The notes: a model not told the origin generated them from the letters alone. 64,000 nt of DNA from Hirudinaria manillensis (GCA_034509925.1 CM067528.1:3487501-3551500), one strand, 5' to 3'; counted from the first letter of the stretch, positions 27,462-53,841 are shown. Numbers and translations are program-made.

Positions 27462-30400
27462 AACTTTTCTTAACAACTAAATTCCTCCACGTAGTGCCAA
27501 AGTAACAATGAAAGCATTCAAATGAATTCTCCTCTCTGGAACGAATAGCAGTAGATGTAGAAACGCAGAAAACGTTTTTTAAAATCACATCCCAACCACA
27601 AACAAACTAAAAGAAGAAAAAAAAATCACAGTCTTCCATTGATCAAAGACGCAAAAGGTCGGATTCTTTACCGAATGTTTCGCGGCCAATCGAAACGTGC
27701 GTGCACAACCTACCTGAAGGTATTAAGAGATAAAAACTCACTGCAGAGGCAGCTGCTCCAACTCCTAGCAACCCAGCAACATCTGCCAGCATTTTCGTTC
27801 CTTCCCGACGAGAAAATAAAGCAAAGTTCAGTCAGGAGCTTTACGAGTTTATTTCTGAGATTGAGTGTTGATGGCCGATTTGTTGGCTAAAAACTTTGGC
27901 TAAATTTGGAAGCATTTTCACGATTTGTACGTGAGATAATACCATTGTTTGAAGAGCAACGTCATGAATCATCCGTATATTCTATATCTGTATACGTTTG
28001 TGCTTGCTTGCCTGGAGTTTCACTCATTCAATTGACTTTCGTTCGAACAAAAGAAAGTTCATCTGATTGTAAAAAAAAACAAAACAAACTTATCGTGTGA
28101 TTCCATTAAGGACAATAACTGAATAAATTATTGTAATGAGTAAATAATAAATTAATAATAATAATAACAAAAATAATAATGATGATAATAAGTTATCGTA
28201 CATAACAACAAACGCCTTCATCAATGCAAATGTAGATCCAGGCCCAATAGATTGACGTCCATTTCAGCAAAACCTCTGTTCTTGGGAGTCCAAAGTTCCA
28301 TACTTCAGGAGCGATATTCTTTTATTTACTTAATATATAAGCGTTTATTTTGACTTTCAAACAAATCAGTGCTTGGACTTTTCAATGCATTCCTTTATTC
28401 TGTTATATTCTGTGAAATGCACCGATTTATATTAGGTGTTTCAGATCTAATAAATAGTTAATAAATCATTTATATTATATTATATTATATTATATTATAT
28501 TATATTATATTATATTATATTATATTATATTATATTATATTATATTATATTATATTATATTATATTATATTATATTATATTATTATATTATATTATATTA
28601 TATTATATTATATTATTATTATATTATATTATATTATATTATATTATATTATATTATATTATATTATATTATATTATATTATATTATATTATATTATATT
28701 ATATTATATACATTACTTGTTGAAAACATATCTAGCATTGAGAGATGTTGATGCAGCTAATATTATCAGTAAACAAATATTATTTGTATATAGTTGAATG
28801 CTTTCAAAATATTTCCCTTTGTCATTTTTCGAGCATTAAGATAATATTGAATAAATTGTCATTTAATACTGGATTATTTGTTTTATATTTAATTTTGGAT
28901 TAATATCCACAAACTTAAAAAAAACCGGAGAATCTTATTATTTGGAACTCTTGGCAAAGCTCTCTGGCAGGGATCTTCAGAGCATTGGTCCCCTAGGCCC
29001 TGAATCCTGATACTCCCGGGCCGGGGGGGCAGCATCCTTACATTATTTTACATTTTTCGTTTCTAAAAGATTTAGAATGATAGGAACATTCAAGCAGAAG
29101 GTTTGAATTTACGAGTGTTTATGTGAAAACAGTGATGATGATAATAATGATAATCATTAGACATCGCTTTCTTAAAACTTCATAATTTGAGCAAATAAAT
29201 AAATATGATAAAATTTAAATAAATCTAGAATTTTAACATAATTTTTTTATAGGAATGTGCTTTAGTAGTATATTAATAACATAATTACTTTATTACTAAT
29301 TAAAATATTTATCTTATTATTACACTATGTGAATTCGTTTTAGTTTACCATCCATATAAGTCCCTAAGAAATGTTTAAAATGTTCATCTCGTTCCCTATC
29401 AATTCATGGATTTAACATTACTTTCTAATTTTGCAGACAATTTCCACTACCGATTCGCGTCCAAATGAAATTATTAGTCATGTGGATGCCGTGGTTGATA
29501 CGGGACAGTGATTGAAATGTTGAGACGACCGATCGGTTGTTCTCGTCAAAAAGACCTTTTTGTCACGTTATCATTTCGATTACGTATTTGTTGGATATTT
29601 GAAATTATCATTTCATTACATTATTAATGCGTTTACTAATCGTTACGTTTGCAGAGTTACGCTGAGAGATTTTACAATTGCGACTTATCTGACTTTATCA
29701 GCATCAGCCCAAAAATCTCTATCATTATATTTCAGCCATTAATAGACCACGATTTGATGAACAGCTTATCTCCTACGAGGCAAATATTCTGCTTCTCTGA
29801 ACTCTGGCTATTGCAACTTGAAGGGATCAATATCCAAATATTGGTTAACTTGTTGAGCTTCACAATCATCATGCGAGTCATTTCTTGAAATTTCCTTGTA
29901 TTATCAAGTTATCTGATAATTTAATAATTACCCGATAACTGAATATACACCTTTATGGGACTATGGCGTAAATCCCTTACCTGCTTTGATTAGTTTCACG
30001 ACTCCAATAATTCGCGCCACCTAGTTCCAAAATTGAAAAATTAATTTTAAAAATACTGAGAACTACTTGCGAATTTATTAAAATTCTGGAAATGCACATT
30101 TAAAACTTTAAGACGAAAGCAGCTGCTGCAAAAAAAATGAACATAAAAATACACGCAAAAGTTACAAACACATCCCTGGAAAAACAAATGAAAACTCAGA
30201 TCAACGCGCAAGAGTGGTTCTCCAACCATTCCCTGGTGTCCAATGGACAGGTGCGATTTTGGAGACGATGGTGGTAGTCAAAAAGTTCGGTTTCCAGCTT
30301 CCAAAATTGATCAATTGATCCGAAAGGACGGGTAAATCAAATTCTAAAAACAAATGTCAACATGGATTCGAGGCCTTTCTAATTTAGAAAAATTTTTAAA

Positions 30401-30502
30401 CGTCGACTTTCCTCTTCAAATTTCTTTAAATAATAACGACAATAATAAATTTAACAACAACATCGATAATGCCAAGTTAGCACAAAAAAACGAGACATAT
30501 TT
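27462..30502. other. Intergenic spacer
   Basis: This lies between the start of the Asp-rich repeat gene and the 3' end of the discoidin gene. It contains the ATATT pentanucleotide array (listed separately) and AT-rich DNA. A minus-strand ATG at 27792 opens a short Ala/Gly/Leu-rich frame (MLADVAGLLGVGAAASA) followed by a good donor GTGAGT, but its phase (0) does not match the next exon of the repeat gene (1), so I do not annotate it. Confidence 0.6.
28464..28708. repeat. (ATATT)n pentanucleotide array
   Basis: About 48 ATATT units with two deletions near 28580 and 28616 that shift the phase. It is pure A+T and probably polymorphic. Confidence 0.95.
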
Positions 30503-42923
<12,421 letters not shown>

Positions 42924-43659
42924 GGCCGCTCGACCTAGCAATCCTAAGGAAACTCCGTCAAAATCGACAAAACTTTCGCAAAGTAAACTTGAAATGAAGT
43001 CAAGTAAAATATAAAAAAAAACTGATATAAACAACGTAAATAAACTTATTTAGTCAATTGTTCTGATTAATTCCAATTTTTCTTTCAATATTATTCACTT
43101 ATTATTTAATTCTACGATTTATCCTGTCGTTTTTATCCTACGATCTCTCACTGACACTGAAGATCCCACTTCTACTGACGAGCATTTTTCTGGCAGAGAC
43201 GAACGTTTACTTTCTATTTATAAGAGAAAGTCCAACTACCTTTCGCTGGCAACGCTTTGTTCACGTTCGAAGCGGTCATTGAAACTGTTGTTCCAATAAG
43301 TAATGCAAACCGCTGAGATGGCGTTTAAGAATATTTCTGGTTTTATTAAAAATAAGTCGAGTGAATTTAGTGTTTATTTTTGTTTTTAAAGTCTTAGAGT
43401 GCAGAGTCTTAGCTGTATAAGCTGTTCGAAAACATCAAAGTACAGCACAAAAAAAAAGTACAGCAGAAAGTACAAAGTGTAGCGAAGTACTACAAAGCCA
43501 CACGTAACCGAATTTACGAATTCACCTTCCACAGCGACGTGAGCGTCGCTCGGCGCTGCACTTTTCACGACGCGAATTTATCGTTGAATGACCTGGAAAA
43601 CTCCGTCGTTCAATCAAACGATTGGCGAGCAATTAAGCGAGCGAGAATTTTAATTTATC

Positions 43660-43835
43660 AATTAATGGTGTTCAATCGGCAGATCAATTAGGAGATCAAT
43701 CAATGAATCAACCGATAGATCAATCAATGAATCAACCGATAGATCAATCAGCGAATAAATCAACGGTTCAATCATGGATCAATCAATGGATCAATCAAGG
43801 GTTCAATCAATAGATCAATCAGCGAATCAATCAGT
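43660..43835. repeat. Degenerate ATCA-type repeat
   Basis: Short words such as GATCAATCAATGAATCAACC recur about every 23-24 bases with substitutions (for example GATAGATCAATCAATGAATC twice in a row at about 43713-43760). Confidence 0.75.
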
Positions 43836-44468
43836 GGCACCTGGAAAACCATGAGGATCAAAAATAAGGAATGGAATTCATCGGCAAATGTCGATCAACT
43901 GTTCGCTTCCGTTTAAAATGCGAAGCTTTTAAAGAATGTCCTTGCAATGACCTCGATCAAACATGTTCGAAGATTTTTAAATATTTTCATAATATAAATT
44001 ATTTTTAATATGAATAAATATTATAAATTACTTTTTATAATATAATTGTGTTTTACACCCAATTTTACAAGATAATTGTTGTATTTAAAAAAAAACAACA
44101 TATTATAAGATATAATTACTTTTTATATCGGTGATTCTAACATTTAAAAATCAGAAATATTTGAATTATTAAACTAAATATTCGTAAAATGTTAAATAAT
44201 GTTAAATAATAATCCACTTCCGGCATGTACACAAACATGTATTTAACTACGCGTGCAACAAACCACCGACACAAGCCGACATAAGTTTTTTTTTTGAACC
44301 GCCGAAGAAATTCAAACCAATTTAAATCTTTTTTTCTCAAATATTTTTTTAAAATTCTCATTTAATTCCCTTTAAAAAGGAACTTCAAGTTCATAAAACC
44401 GTTTAGCAACAACAGCAGATTAACAAGGCGTGGCATCTCTAAAATGATTAACTCAAATTGTATTAAAG

Positions 44469-44499
<31 letters not shown>

Positions 44500-44613
44500 T
44501 ATTAACCATATTATATTAATTGCTTATATAATTTAATTATAGCTTAACTACTTAATTATTACATTAATCATAGCTCAACAATAATTATCGTCATTCTCAC
44601 AACAATAATAACG

Positions 44614-44662
<49 letters not shown>

Positions 44663-44883
44663 CGCTAGTTCTATAAAGTATTTTGTGTGTAACAAAGACC
44701 CATCGCCGATTGCTCGAACAATGGCAGACGATCGATAAGGAGTTGACAGGGGTCATGTGCTGAGTTCAAAGGTCAACAATCTCCGTGACTAACCTTCATC
44801 TCACCTGTGGTTGGCAGGTTGGTCCGCGTTGGTTCTCGGTTCTTATCGAAGCCAAGTGGTTCTCTGATAAGTTGCAGCGGTTG

Positions 44884-45235
44884 GAATTGGATGGATTGAA
44901 TGGAATTGGATGAATAGAATAGATTGGATGGATTGAGTGAATTGGGATGAATAGGTTGGATTGAATGAATTGGGATGAATATGATGGATTGAATGGAATT
45001 GGATGAATAGAATAGATTGGATGGATTGAGTGAATTGGGATGAATATGATGGATTGGATGGATTGAGTGAATTGGGATGAATATGATGGATTGAATGAAT
45101 TGGGATGAATATGATGGATTGAATGGAATTGGATGAATAGAATAGATTGGATGGATTGAGTGAATTGGGATGAATATGATGGATTGAATGAATTGGGATG
45201 AATATGATGGATTGAATGAATTGGAATGGACGAAA
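44884..45235. repeat. Higher-order repeat built from GGATT/GAATT words
   Basis: GGATTGAAT, GGATGAATA and TTGGGATGAATATGATGG words form composite blocks. The word GAATGGAATT starts at 44898, 44991 and 45121, with long matching flanks (at least 70 bp between the last two copies), so blocks of about 93 and 130 bp have been duplicated. All minus frames are open but only rotate the repeat (S-I-Q-F-I-H-P). Confidence 0.85.
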
Positions 45236-47433
45236 CGAATCCATTGCTGGGTCATTGTTTCTGTTATCATGTTGAACATCTTCGAGTGATTTCTCATCTT
45301 CTATCGCTAGCTTTATTATTTATTTATCTTTATTATATGTTTATTTACTTTAATATTTATTTATTTATTAGTAATTAAATACTACTTTAATTAAACTTAA
45401 TTGAAGTTTACTTAATCAAATCCACCGCTGGCGAAACTCCCACGCAAGAGTTTTATGTTCTGACAGTTTCAAGTTTTGTTCTTAATGTTTATCGTGCATA
45501 TTATTATTATTATTATTGTTATTACTATTATTACTCAAGATTTACGATTCGCAAAGATTCATTATTAGAAAATTCTTTTTATTGTTTGTTCCTCCTATTT
45601 ACAGGATGTAAACAACATGGCTTGGTACGATTACTCGTGTCTATTTTTCAAATGCCCTTCTGTCAGTCCGTGACTGATGGCCAATTTCAGTTCAATTGTC
45701 GTGGTTAAAAATTATTTCTTAGAGTTTGTGCGAATAAATGTCTAAAAAAATACTTAAATTTTATAGTTTTATTAGTCAAAATATACATACATATCGCATG
45801 TATACAGTACATAAATATATCGTAGCCATTTTGAAATTATGGTTTGGAGTATAGAAACAGCTGAAAACTATTGAAAATACTTCAATATATTAGATTTATT
45901 TTGAGACTTTGTAATTAACAGTCAAAAATTATGTTGGCAAATTTCTTGCTCTAGTTATCCGTCCATCAATCCCGCCTTTTCACAACAAAAGCTTCGGCAA
46001 AGTTTAAGGCCTGAGAATTATACGATTAAAAACGTTCTTTTTTCAGCCAATTATCAAAATATTTCGGGAAATGATTCGAGTTTTTTTCTAATCTTAGTTC
46101 GTCCATTTTTTTTATTCATGGCGGTGCAAAACAAAGGAACCGAAAAAGTATTTGCAACCCAACGATCTGTTACGTAACAAAAATGGAATCCATTCTTTCT
46201 GGCGTCTAAGTGTCCCCTTAAAACCCATTGAGTTCTCACAAATATTCTCGTGTCTAAATATAGATCCAAGAACATCTTTTTAGAAAACAACGATTCGTTT
46301 CAGTCGTAAATTCAGACATGCCATCGCTTGCTGAACTGTTACGTAAGAAAATGTTTATGTTTGCGTGAGGAGATATTAAGTTAGAAGTTATGGCGGTCGA
46401 TCTTAGGGGATTTGAATATTCAGTTCATTTCGTTGTATATGCAATCGATGAGTCATATCTACTAATAGGACTAATTAAAATTAATTAATTAAATGCCTAA
46501 TTAAAAGTTCCAACAGCGTTACAAGTATTTATTTATGATTACCAACATAATTTGACGACCCCGAATTTGCTTTTCTAAGACCTAATTGAACTAAATTGCT
46601 TGGAGAAAATATTATTAGAATGTGTCATAAAAATGTAGGGGATGGTCCCTTTCTTCACCCAACCCTACAAGGGTGAGTGAATAAATGCCAACGGACTGGG
46701 CTTTTGTGCTTTGAACGTGTGGGGTCCAAGGGCAGTCATAATTTCTTGAAGGCAGTTCTTCGCAGAACATTTGCCTAAAATGCCGCCAACGTCGGTGCAA
46801 TATAAGTCAAAGAGAAAAATTTATTAACAAGACCATCCCTAAAATCAACGTAAACGCCTCACTCGCAAATGTTATTATGACTTATAGCTTCCAGAAAGCT
46901 AACTCTAAAAGCAAAAGCACTGAAGAACATTTTCTGATGTATCAGAAGGCTCTTTGTGAAATCGCCAGTCAGTTTTCTTGGAACCCTAAAGTAGATGCCC
47001 GATGGTTAGTTGTCTAGAAACTTTTATTGTTACGAAGATCCCTGTAAAGTGTTAAATCCTGACATCTTCCTGTCATTTCCTGGTTTATTCCTAACCTATG
47101 TAACACCTGCGTTATAAATTTATCTGTAATGTCATCCGTTTCTAGGAACTCATGCAATTAAGCCTTTTAATGGAATAATTCTTTGTGCAGTTGAATTGCT
47201 AGGTCGACATTTTTAAAAAATATTTATGGTGTGCAATAATATTTTAAAAGTTATCCATTGTATAAAAAAACCTTTTTAAAAATTTAATTAAAATTATTTT
47301 CACTTTTAGTTATGGTGGGCGAGATATGTTTTTTGTAGATCAGTGGTGACTGGCAACGAAGTGTTAAAGTTTCGACGACATCGACGGCGACACAACTGAA
47401 GGGCTCCACAAGGAAACATTGCAGCGATTTAAG

Positions 47434-49825
47434 ATGGATATGTGGAACTGGCTTAAAGCTGTCTTCTTTCCATTCCAGCTACTTTTGGTCATTGTTTTTG
47501 TGTGCAGCGGCCTGATAGTTTGCTTTCTTATGCTTCTGACATATATTTTTGTATGGCCTTTCAATAAGACCTTGTACAGGAAAATAATTGTTCACCTCGC
47601 TTATGCACATTGGTCGCGTGAGTTGTTTTTTAAAGAATATTTTCACTTTGTTTTATTAATTACCATTTTGAAGCAGCATTGCCATTATTTAGAGATTGTG
47701 TTGAACTAATTTACTTTGCCAATTTAGAACAAGAGAGCAAGTCATCTATTTTCAGATCATTTCATTCGACTCAGATTAAGATTTAAATTAGTTTTTTATT
47801 TGTGGTGATCATATGATCATCTGATTAAGTGTCATTAATGCGATAAGCTGCTTAATTAAGGTTTTTCAAGTGCTGATTTCACAAGTTGATATACATCCTT
47901 TTCGTATACACGGACAACCTTTTAAAATGGTCCAACATTCTCCTTAAAAGCGTTTTTTTATTATTTTGCCTAGAATTTACATTTCTTGGACAATGGTGGT
48001 CGGGCTCTGATTGCACTCTCATACTGGAAAATGAAGAGGACTTCAAGTACATCGGAAAAGAGCACACCATCGTCATCATGAACCACAAGTACGACATCGA
48101 TTGGCTCATGGCTTGGATCCTCGCAGAAAGGCTCAGCATGCTTGGAGTGAGTCTCTTTTCAAATAATTTCTTGCTTGTCACAAACTTGTTCTAGCGACAG
48201 TCACTAAACCATCATGCTGAAATTCCAGGGCACCAAGATCTATGGTAAATCAAGTTTGAGACTGGTGCCTCTCATTGGCTGGGCCTGGTTTTTTGCTGAG
48301 AGCATCTTCTTAAGGAGAGAATGGGACAAGGACAGAGAGACCATCGCAAGGGACCTCGGATACATAAGGGACTTCCCGGACGATTACTGGTTCACGGTCG
48401 GTTTTTGCGTCCTCTCTTGTTGCTAGACTTTTGACTAGGAAATTTATTTTTATCCTTCTCTGATTAACATGTTTTTTTTATTTTATGCTTTTATATCCAT
48501 TTTCCATTAAATCCATTCTTCAGTTGTTGCTCTTTTGCGAGGGTACGCGTTTCACCCCGGCCAAACACAAACTGAGCATGGAATTTGCTGCCAAGAACAA
48601 CTTGCCCATCTTGAAACACCACCTCTCACCAAGAACAAAAGGATTTGTTCATTCCATCTATGGTCTCAAAGGGAAAAGTCAGCTCTTGCTTATTTTGATA
48701 GAGATTTGCATTTTTTGGTTATTTTGCTGTTATCAACCAAACTCCTAATTTCTAATTATTTAATTCGAATTAATAAGTTTTAAATAAATTAGTTCCGATC
48801 GATGCACCGCACTCAGAATCAATCCATTTCAGTCCCGGCCATATTGGATCTGACGGTTGCCTTCACTGAGGCCAGTGCTTCTCCTACACTGATGAGCGTC
48901 CTCCAGGGCAAGTCGTGCAAAGCGCACATGTTTGCCAGGTCTGTGATTCAATCGATACGCTGACAAATGTCTTTGTGTTTCTCTTAAACTGTTTAATGGA
49001 AATTTAATACGACAAATTGATACCCGATTAGGAGGATACCTCTCGACAAGATTCCTTTTGATTCTGAAGAGGAATGCGCGCAGTGGCTGCAAAACCACTA
49101 CAAGGAAAAGGTTTTAAAGTCTTTTTGAGAGTTTTTTGTTCTTTTATATGCACGAAATCAGTTGTAACTCACTGTTCTCTCTGATTATTATTATTTGCTC
49201 ATAATATCATCTAATTATAGTTATTGCATTCTTGGATTCTTGTATTTGAATAACATCTGTTTTCAGTAATTTCATTAAGTTTTATTTCTGCATAAAAAAC
49301 TAGGACGATCTCTACGAGGATTTCATGAAGAACGGAAGGTTCACGAAAGGAACCGAAGCGTCCGTTCCGAGAAGGATCAACGACCTCGTGATGTGGGGTT
49401 TCTGGGGGCTCATAACGGGCCTCCCGGTGTGCTACTACATTGCTCATGCCCTCTTTACGGGCACGTTGCTGCTCCAAGCCTCTGCCCTTATTTTTGTCTT
49501 AGCTGGTCAGTGAATGATGTTCATTAAGTCCATTGCAAGCAGTTGTTTTTAATCATTTCAGTTCAAAATCAAGTTAAAATACTCTCCAGATAACTTAAGA
49601 TTTTGAAGCTTTTAAGATTTTTTTTCAAGTAGACTTGCTTGTTGACATTGGCTGAGTGTTATATCCTTCTTATTGAACTTATGAGTTGTTGATGGCTGAG
49701 AATTTCTTGATGTTAATATTATTTGTGATTGTCTTTCAGGCTGTTTTGCTGTGAGGAAAATGATTGCAGTGTCAGAAATCAATTCGACTAGCTCAGAATA
49801 CGGAAAGCAAAAGAAGGATTCTTAG
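47434..49825 (+). CDS. 1-acyl-sn-glycerol-3-phosphate acyltransferase, AGPAT3/4 type
   Basis: Eight exons: 47434-47617, 47974-48146, 48229-48396, 48524-48677, 48833-48938, 49032-49110, 49304-49505, 49740-49825, giving 383 residues (animal AGPAT3/4 are about 376-378). It transfers an acyl group from acyl-CoA to lysophosphatidate, giving phosphatidate, at the ER or Golgi membrane. The catalytic N-H-x4-D motif is N-H-K-Y-D-I-D at residues 98-104. The substrate-binding E-G-T-R is at 181-184, followed by F-T-P-A-K-H, and V-P-L-I-G-W and I-P-A-I blocks are present. A hydrophobic segment near residues 10-42 and a C-terminal hydrophobic pair (about 310-355) match the family's membrane topology. The protein ends K-Q-K-K-D-S, so K-K-D-S is a dilysine ER-retrieval signal. 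The start ATG precedes MDMWNWLKAVFFPF, as expected. Which of AGPAT3 or 4 it corresponds to cannot be settled by eye. Confidence 0.93.
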
Positions 49826-50884
49826 TGATTCTGACAGTCTTGTTAAGAATATAATAATTTGAACTGATTATTGTTCCAAATCTTGTTATTTTCGTTTTTC
49901 TTTGATTATTATTGCTAGTGTCAAACTGTTCTTTCTTGAACAACTTTTAAAGTTCTTATGGCTGATTACCTCCAAGAACCTTACTATTTGGACACTTTTA
50001 TGATCTTGTTTGTGATTAGAATGCTGTTTACGTATGATGGGCATATCGCTAGATGCAATCAGATTTTTCAAAACGTTAGTTCTAATCATTCCACCTGTAT
50101 AATCTATGTAGTGGATGCACCTTGCCCAATATCATTATCATCATCATCTTTCCAGTCAGGGAGCCACCACAGGGGCAGTTCTGGATATCCGTGCCCCTAC
50201 TATCATGCAAGCAAAATTTCTTTGCTCCTTTTTGAATTCTCCTGTGTTGTGTGCCTTCTCTTTGATGATCAATTTCTTGGTTGCAGGACCACAATGAACA
50301 CTAAAATTTGTCATTTACTTGAATCTGGGGTTTTTTTTATCATGGCGGGCATGTTGCATTGTCAGATTTTGGAGTTATGATCGTCGAAGCTTTAGCTAGT
50401 CACTGCCGCCTCAAATTTATCACGTTTTGTTTCAATTTTGTAAAAGATATATAATAGAAATAAATGCAGGAGCGTATAATAAATATGTGATGATCGCTAC
50501 GGTTGGGAGTTTGCGTTTGTGACGAGATCGTGTATCGCTTTATAGAAGGGTGGGGCGACTGACACTTGTTCCACCATAGGGTTTACTGATTTATTTCTTA
50601 AAATAAACTATCATTTTCAGTTGCCAGAAAATTGTTTTTAAACTGGTGATCATTTAAAACCAGAAATGCGACAGCTTGGACACACTTTAGTTGAGAATTC
50701 ATTAAACGAGAAGGTCATTAAACAAACTTTAGCATTTTTTTCTAAATTAGTAATGTTTTAAAAAATTCGTTTTTTGCTTTTTGTAAATCTCTTTAAAAAA
50801 AACAATGGACCGCACAATTGTAATTTGTAAGTACTTCATAGCAAACGGTTGGTCTTTCTTTGGAATAACAAAGTGAGTGATAAG
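49826..50884. other. AGPAT 3' UTR and spacer before MRPS9
   Basis: Poly(A) signals AATAAA occur at 50459-50464 and 50478-50483. A 140-codon open frame at 49958-50380 lies inside the probable 3' UTR; it has no family resemblance and I leave it out. Confidence 0.6.
50459..50464 (+). promoter_or_regulatory. Poly(A) signal of the acyltransferase gene
   Basis: AATAAA about 630 bases after the stop codon, with a second copy at 50478-50483. Confidence 0.45.
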
Positions 50885-53545
50885 ATGGGTGGCGGTGTTC
50901 TTCTAAGGGCAGTGCGATTGCTTAATCCGCATTTAAATCAGGTGAGTTTTAATCTGAGTTTTGGTCAGATCAGTTTGATTGACATATATGTGATTATTGC
51001 ATTTTTGGTTTTAAGCTCCAAAAACTCACGGTCCGGTGCGCTTGTTCTCAAAATGATTTGGTCGGAAACGCAGGCCAGCGAAAGATGGATCAAATTAACA
51101 AAGCTGTGAGATTATATTTAGAAAGATCACAAAAACACGGTTAGGTTAATTTACCAATTAGATATATGTATGTGAGTTTTAATTAAATGACTTAATTTCT
51201 CTTACAGATGAATTCATGAAGGAGCATATAACGGATTTTGAAATTGGAAAGCGCCATCTGGCCAATATCATGGGATTAGATCCAGATAATATTGATCAAA
51301 ATGACATTGACGTAAGCAAGATTTGACAGATTATTTATCAACATCACTTAACCAAATGTTGTTACAGAAAGCCATAAGATACTTGCTTCCATCTGGACTA
51401 TTCAGCAAAAAAGCTCGCCCTATGCTCAAGGTTCCATTAACATTGTTAACATTGCTTCCTTGCATTCTGTTAAGCTTTGACTTAATTGATCCAAATATTA
51501 ATTTCAGCACCCTAACGATATTTTTCCAAAGTTTGCTGGTATGGTTACTTAACTTTATGCATTCAACCGTTTGTTTCTTACATATTATCTATTTCTTGCA
51601 ACTTTTCAGCTGCCCAGTTTGATGCCAGTGGTAGGCCAAATAGCACTTTTTACTACACTGTGAAAAAGAACTTTTATGAGAAATTACACGTAAGATTTAT
51701 TTGTCATAAAATTTTTTTTATTTAGTATTTTACAACTTTTGATTTTATTTCTAGTTAATTAACAAAAAGGCTGAGGAACTGAAGTCTTTTGAAGACCAGC
51801 AAATTGCTAAAGGAGTCAAGTTCGACCCATCCACTCAGATGTAAATATTCTTTTGGAAAATTGTTTTTCTGATTTAAGTGAAGATTTCTTAAAACTAAGC
51901 AGACAAAGCTCCAAAAATAAGTCATAACTATAATCTAGTAAACAGTTGCCTATATTGAAACCATAAAAGACCGAGACCAATTTTTGTGAATAGGTTGCTT
52001 ATCTAGCGGGAACATTGTTCCCTTCGGGCATCCTTTGGTATCATATAATCGAGGTCCTAATATTGTTATTTGTGTTATATTGCTGATACCAAGAAAACAA
52101 TAAATCAAAAATCAATCAAATAGTAACACTGAGGTAACACTTGTTTCGATAGCTCATTGGTTGGAAGTGAATGGATAACAAAGGAAAATTTGGAGGCAAA
52201 AATAGATGAAAAGATAACAGATCAAGAGGTGAGGACTTTTATTGGTATTTTTTTTTGTATAAAATTTTATAAATATTTTTTGTATTCTGAATAAATGTTT
52301 TTATTTTTTATAAGCTTTTTAATTCAGATTTTTAAAAATATTAATATTAAGATTTTATTTCTAGTTCAAAACCATTATTCTTGCTCTGGATAATCTGAGC
52401 AAACTTCCGTACTCCGAGACAGCAAAGGATTTCATCTTTGAATTCAGAAAGAATCTCATGAGCAATGCCTCGTTTAAGCATACAAAACAAGAGGTTGTCT
52501 TTTGGAGTTAATCATTTTCTATTACTGATGATGATAGTGATTGCACTTAATTTATATTTAGATGGTATTTGATGACAATGGAAGAGGCTTTATTTCAGCT
52601 GATGGTGAGAAATTATCCATTGATTAAGGGTCGATAAGTGCTAATAGGAATCGTTGTGCGATCAGCATCTCTGGCGTGACAAACTTCTTCGTAGCTGATT
52701 TGAAACATTCTTTAAATTATATTTTTCCATAAAAACTTTTTCTGTCCATAAGTCATCTTACAGTGAACCTTTTCATCACAAGCTTCTGTTTGTTGTATAA
52801 ACGATTAAAAAAAATTAACTCTTGTCAATAAATAATAAAATATTGCAACTCAATGCCTGCATTTTCAGGTCTCAGAAAGAAATCCAGGGCAAACGTGAAA
52901 TTATTTGAGAAGGGCACTGGTGAGGTGACCATAAACGGGGAACCTCTTTTAATGTATTTTCCAGAACTCTGTGACAGGTATTCAGGATGTATTTCTTAGA
53001 ATTGCCTTTATGTAAATTCTCGATTTTATAAAACCATAAAGAGTACCTCATTGTTTTAGTAGAAATGTATGTAGTCTTAAGTGATTTTATTGTAATAACA
53101 TTCAGGGAGCAAATCCTTTTCCCACTACATCTGGCTGGCCTGCTAATGAAGGTGGATGTTGAAGCAAATGTCACCGGAGGAGGTGTCAGAGGACAATCCG
53201 GAGCCATAAGGCTCGCCCTCGCCAGAGCTACCTGCAGTTTCATATCTGAAGATAAGGTTGAAAAACTCAGACTAGGTGAGTGGAGACTTTCCATAAGAGT
53301 CGGATCTGTACTCAGATCTTGTACTAATTTCTCTCAAAGTTCCTTTCATTTGCTAATTCTTTGTCAGGTTTTTTTTAGCTTTTTTTATATCTGGTTTTGA
53401 TATGGATCGAAACAATTTCAATGTTATGTTGAACTTCATTTCAGCTGGTCTGCTGACAACAGATCCCAGGATGCTAGAAAGAATGAAGCCTGGTAGAGAT
53501 GGTGCAAGGAAGTTGCCAACATGGTTGGAAATAAAATTCTTTCGA

Positions 53546-53619
<74 letters not shown>

Positions 53620-53682
53620 TGCTATTACTGTTTTGTACTACTAAACACTGCTATTTATTTTTTTTTCAGGAAAAAGAGATAA
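50885..53682 (+). CDS. MRPS9: Mitochondrial small ribosomal subunit protein uS9m
   Basis: Fourteen exons: 50885-50941, 51016-51139, 51208-51311, 51368-51430, 51508-51538, 51610-51689, 51755-51840, 52153-52228, 52365-52493, 52562-52604, 52869-52977, 53106-53275, 53445-53523, 53670-53682, all phases consistent, 387 residues (human about 396). It is a structural component of the mitochondrial 28S subunit. The start M-G-G-G-V-L-L-R-A-V-R-L-L resembles a mitochondrial presequence. The middle part carries the animal-specific G-K-R-H-L-A-N-I-M-G-L-D and L-P-S-G-L-F-S-K-K-A-R-P stretches. The C-terminal uS9 domain (about 265-387) contains G-G-G-V-R-G-Q-S-G-A-I-R-L-A-L-A-R and G-L-L-T-T-D-P-R, and ends T-W-K-K-R, the basic tail that reaches the decoding centre. 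The last exon encodes only the end of W plus K-K-R-stop. Four introns start with GTT. Converges with the CUB/LDLa gene, stop codons 180 bases apart. Confidence 0.95.
53553..53619. repeat. (ATT)n microsatellite in last MRPS9 intron
   Basis: About 22 ATT units between exons 13 and 14 of MRPS9. Confidence 0.95.
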
Positions 53683-53738
53683 AAGAGCTTCCTCTACAAC
53701 GTAATTTAATTATTAGCAATTAACTGTTCATACAAACC

Positions 53739-53744
53739 AATAAA
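53739..53744 (+). promoter_or_regulatory. Poly(A) signal of MRPS9
   Basis: AATAAA 57 bases after the MRPS9 stop codon, in the gap between the two convergent genes. Confidence 0.6.
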
Positions 53745-53841
53745 ACTCAAACTACTCAAACTGTTTTGTTACTGAACTGCAATCACACAACGGTAGCAAC
53801 TCGTGCTGCACTCTGAAGGCAGACTTTTGAATGGGACACTG

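Larger units (their letters stand above)
42924..47433. other. Spacer between discoidin and acyltransferase genes (head to head)
   Basis: The two flanking genes are transcribed away from each other, so promoters for both should lie here. I recognise no conserved exon. It holds an AATC-type degenerate repeat, TTA tracts at 44470-44502 and 44614-44662, and a higher-order GGATT-type repeat. The stretch from 45300 to 47330 is AT-rich unique DNA in which I see nothing coding. Confidence 0.6.

Noticed and set aside
27639-28100. Two plus-strand open frames (83 and 64 codons) upstream of the Asp-repeat gene
   Set aside because: No homology, no convincing exon partner, and no start context or splice evidence that sets them apart from chance.
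49958-50380. 140-codon open frame after the acyltransferase gene
   Set aside because: It lies before the poly(A) signals of that gene, is low in recognisable motifs and its peptide resembles no family I know; most likely 3' UTR.
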